NCBI GenBank assembly: GCA_937916005.1 | Contig: CALGIA010000124.1 | Location: forward strand, 1-6,319 | Source: an uncultured Rhodospirillaceae bacterium | Lineage (GTDB): Bacteria; Pseudomonadota; Alphaproteobacteria; MPNO01 | Length of the DNA: 6,319 nucleotides | Direction: 5' to 3' | Shown here: piece by piece, positions 6,244 through 6,319 of the stretch | How positions within the stretch are numbered: position 1 is the stretch's first letter | Layout: the number at the start of each line of letters is the position of its first letter | Position numbers and translations under genes: made by a program | Notes under the pieces: model-generated | What the model was told of the DNA's origin: nothing | What the model saw: only the letters and a program-made list of their open reading frames with translations | Databases searched by the model: none

Positions 6244-6319
6244 GGAGGCCTTTCCAGAAATTGGTCCAGTTGATTTTGCCCTGTGCGACCCCTGCGGTCC
6301 AGTGCGGTTGCATCGAAAC
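6244..6319 (-). promoter_or_regulatory. Leader of the dehydrogenase gene with repeated ACTGGACC
   Basis: No gene is visible in these last 76 bases. On the minus strand the octamer ACTGGACC occurs twice (plus-strand GGTCCAGT at 6263-6270 and 6296-6303), 33 bases apart start to start, or about three helical turns. That spacing is compatible with a regulator binding upstream of the dehydrogenase-hydrolase unit. Two octamers are weak evidence, and I see no convincing -35/-10 pair. Confidence 0.25.

Noticed and set aside
5155..6273. A 372-codon plus-strand open frame opposite the dehydrogenase
   Set aside because: Antisense shadow of an Ldh2-family gene; low-complexity Gly/Arg/His/Gln translation without domains.

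Overview
The window reads as a stretch of a high-GC chromosome, most likely from an alphaproteobacterium. The basis is GC near 70% in the minus-strand genes, purine-rich ribosome binding sites, and the mix of amidohydrolase, alpha/beta-hydrolase and Ldh2-type dehydrogenase genes common in catabolic loci of that class. The taxonomic guess is an inference; no rRNA or tRNA is present to support it.

From right to left, four metabolic genes lie on the minus strand: an Ldh2 (malate/L-lactate dehydrogenase) family oxidoreductase (6243-5191), an alpha/beta-hydrolase with an N-terminal helical domain (5119-3869), an N-acyl-D-amino-acid deacylase-type amidohydrolase (2257-665), and the N-terminal half of a MetC-type cystathionine beta-lyase (566 to the window edge). 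Spacing within the pairs is 71 and 97 bases, which fits two short transcription units or the remains of one. Between the pairs sits a single plus-strand gene (2591-3841) for an exported Sel1-repeat protein made of nine contiguous 36-residue repeats. It has clearly lower GC than its neighbours, lies 27 bases tail-to-tail from the hydrolase gene and is divergent from the deacylase gene.

The four enzymes could form one degradative route: deacylation of an N-acyl amino acid, C-S beta-elimination by the PLP lyase, hydrolysis of an ester or C-C bond, and NAD(P)-linked reduction or oxidation of a 2-oxo/2-hydroxy acid or cyclic imine. No substrate can be read from the sequence. The most distinctive features are in the noncoding DNA and in one residue: a perfect 30-bp tandem duplication (2378-2437) and an 8-bp inverted repeat (2462-2488) in the divergent intergenic region, an 11-bp repeat array directly before metC (579-611), a strong Shine-Dalgarno sequence with no well-placed start before the Sel1 gene, and a lysine in place of the first metal-site histidine of the deacylase. 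I found no CRISPR array, transposase, integrase, tRNA or complete undescribed defence or mobile system.
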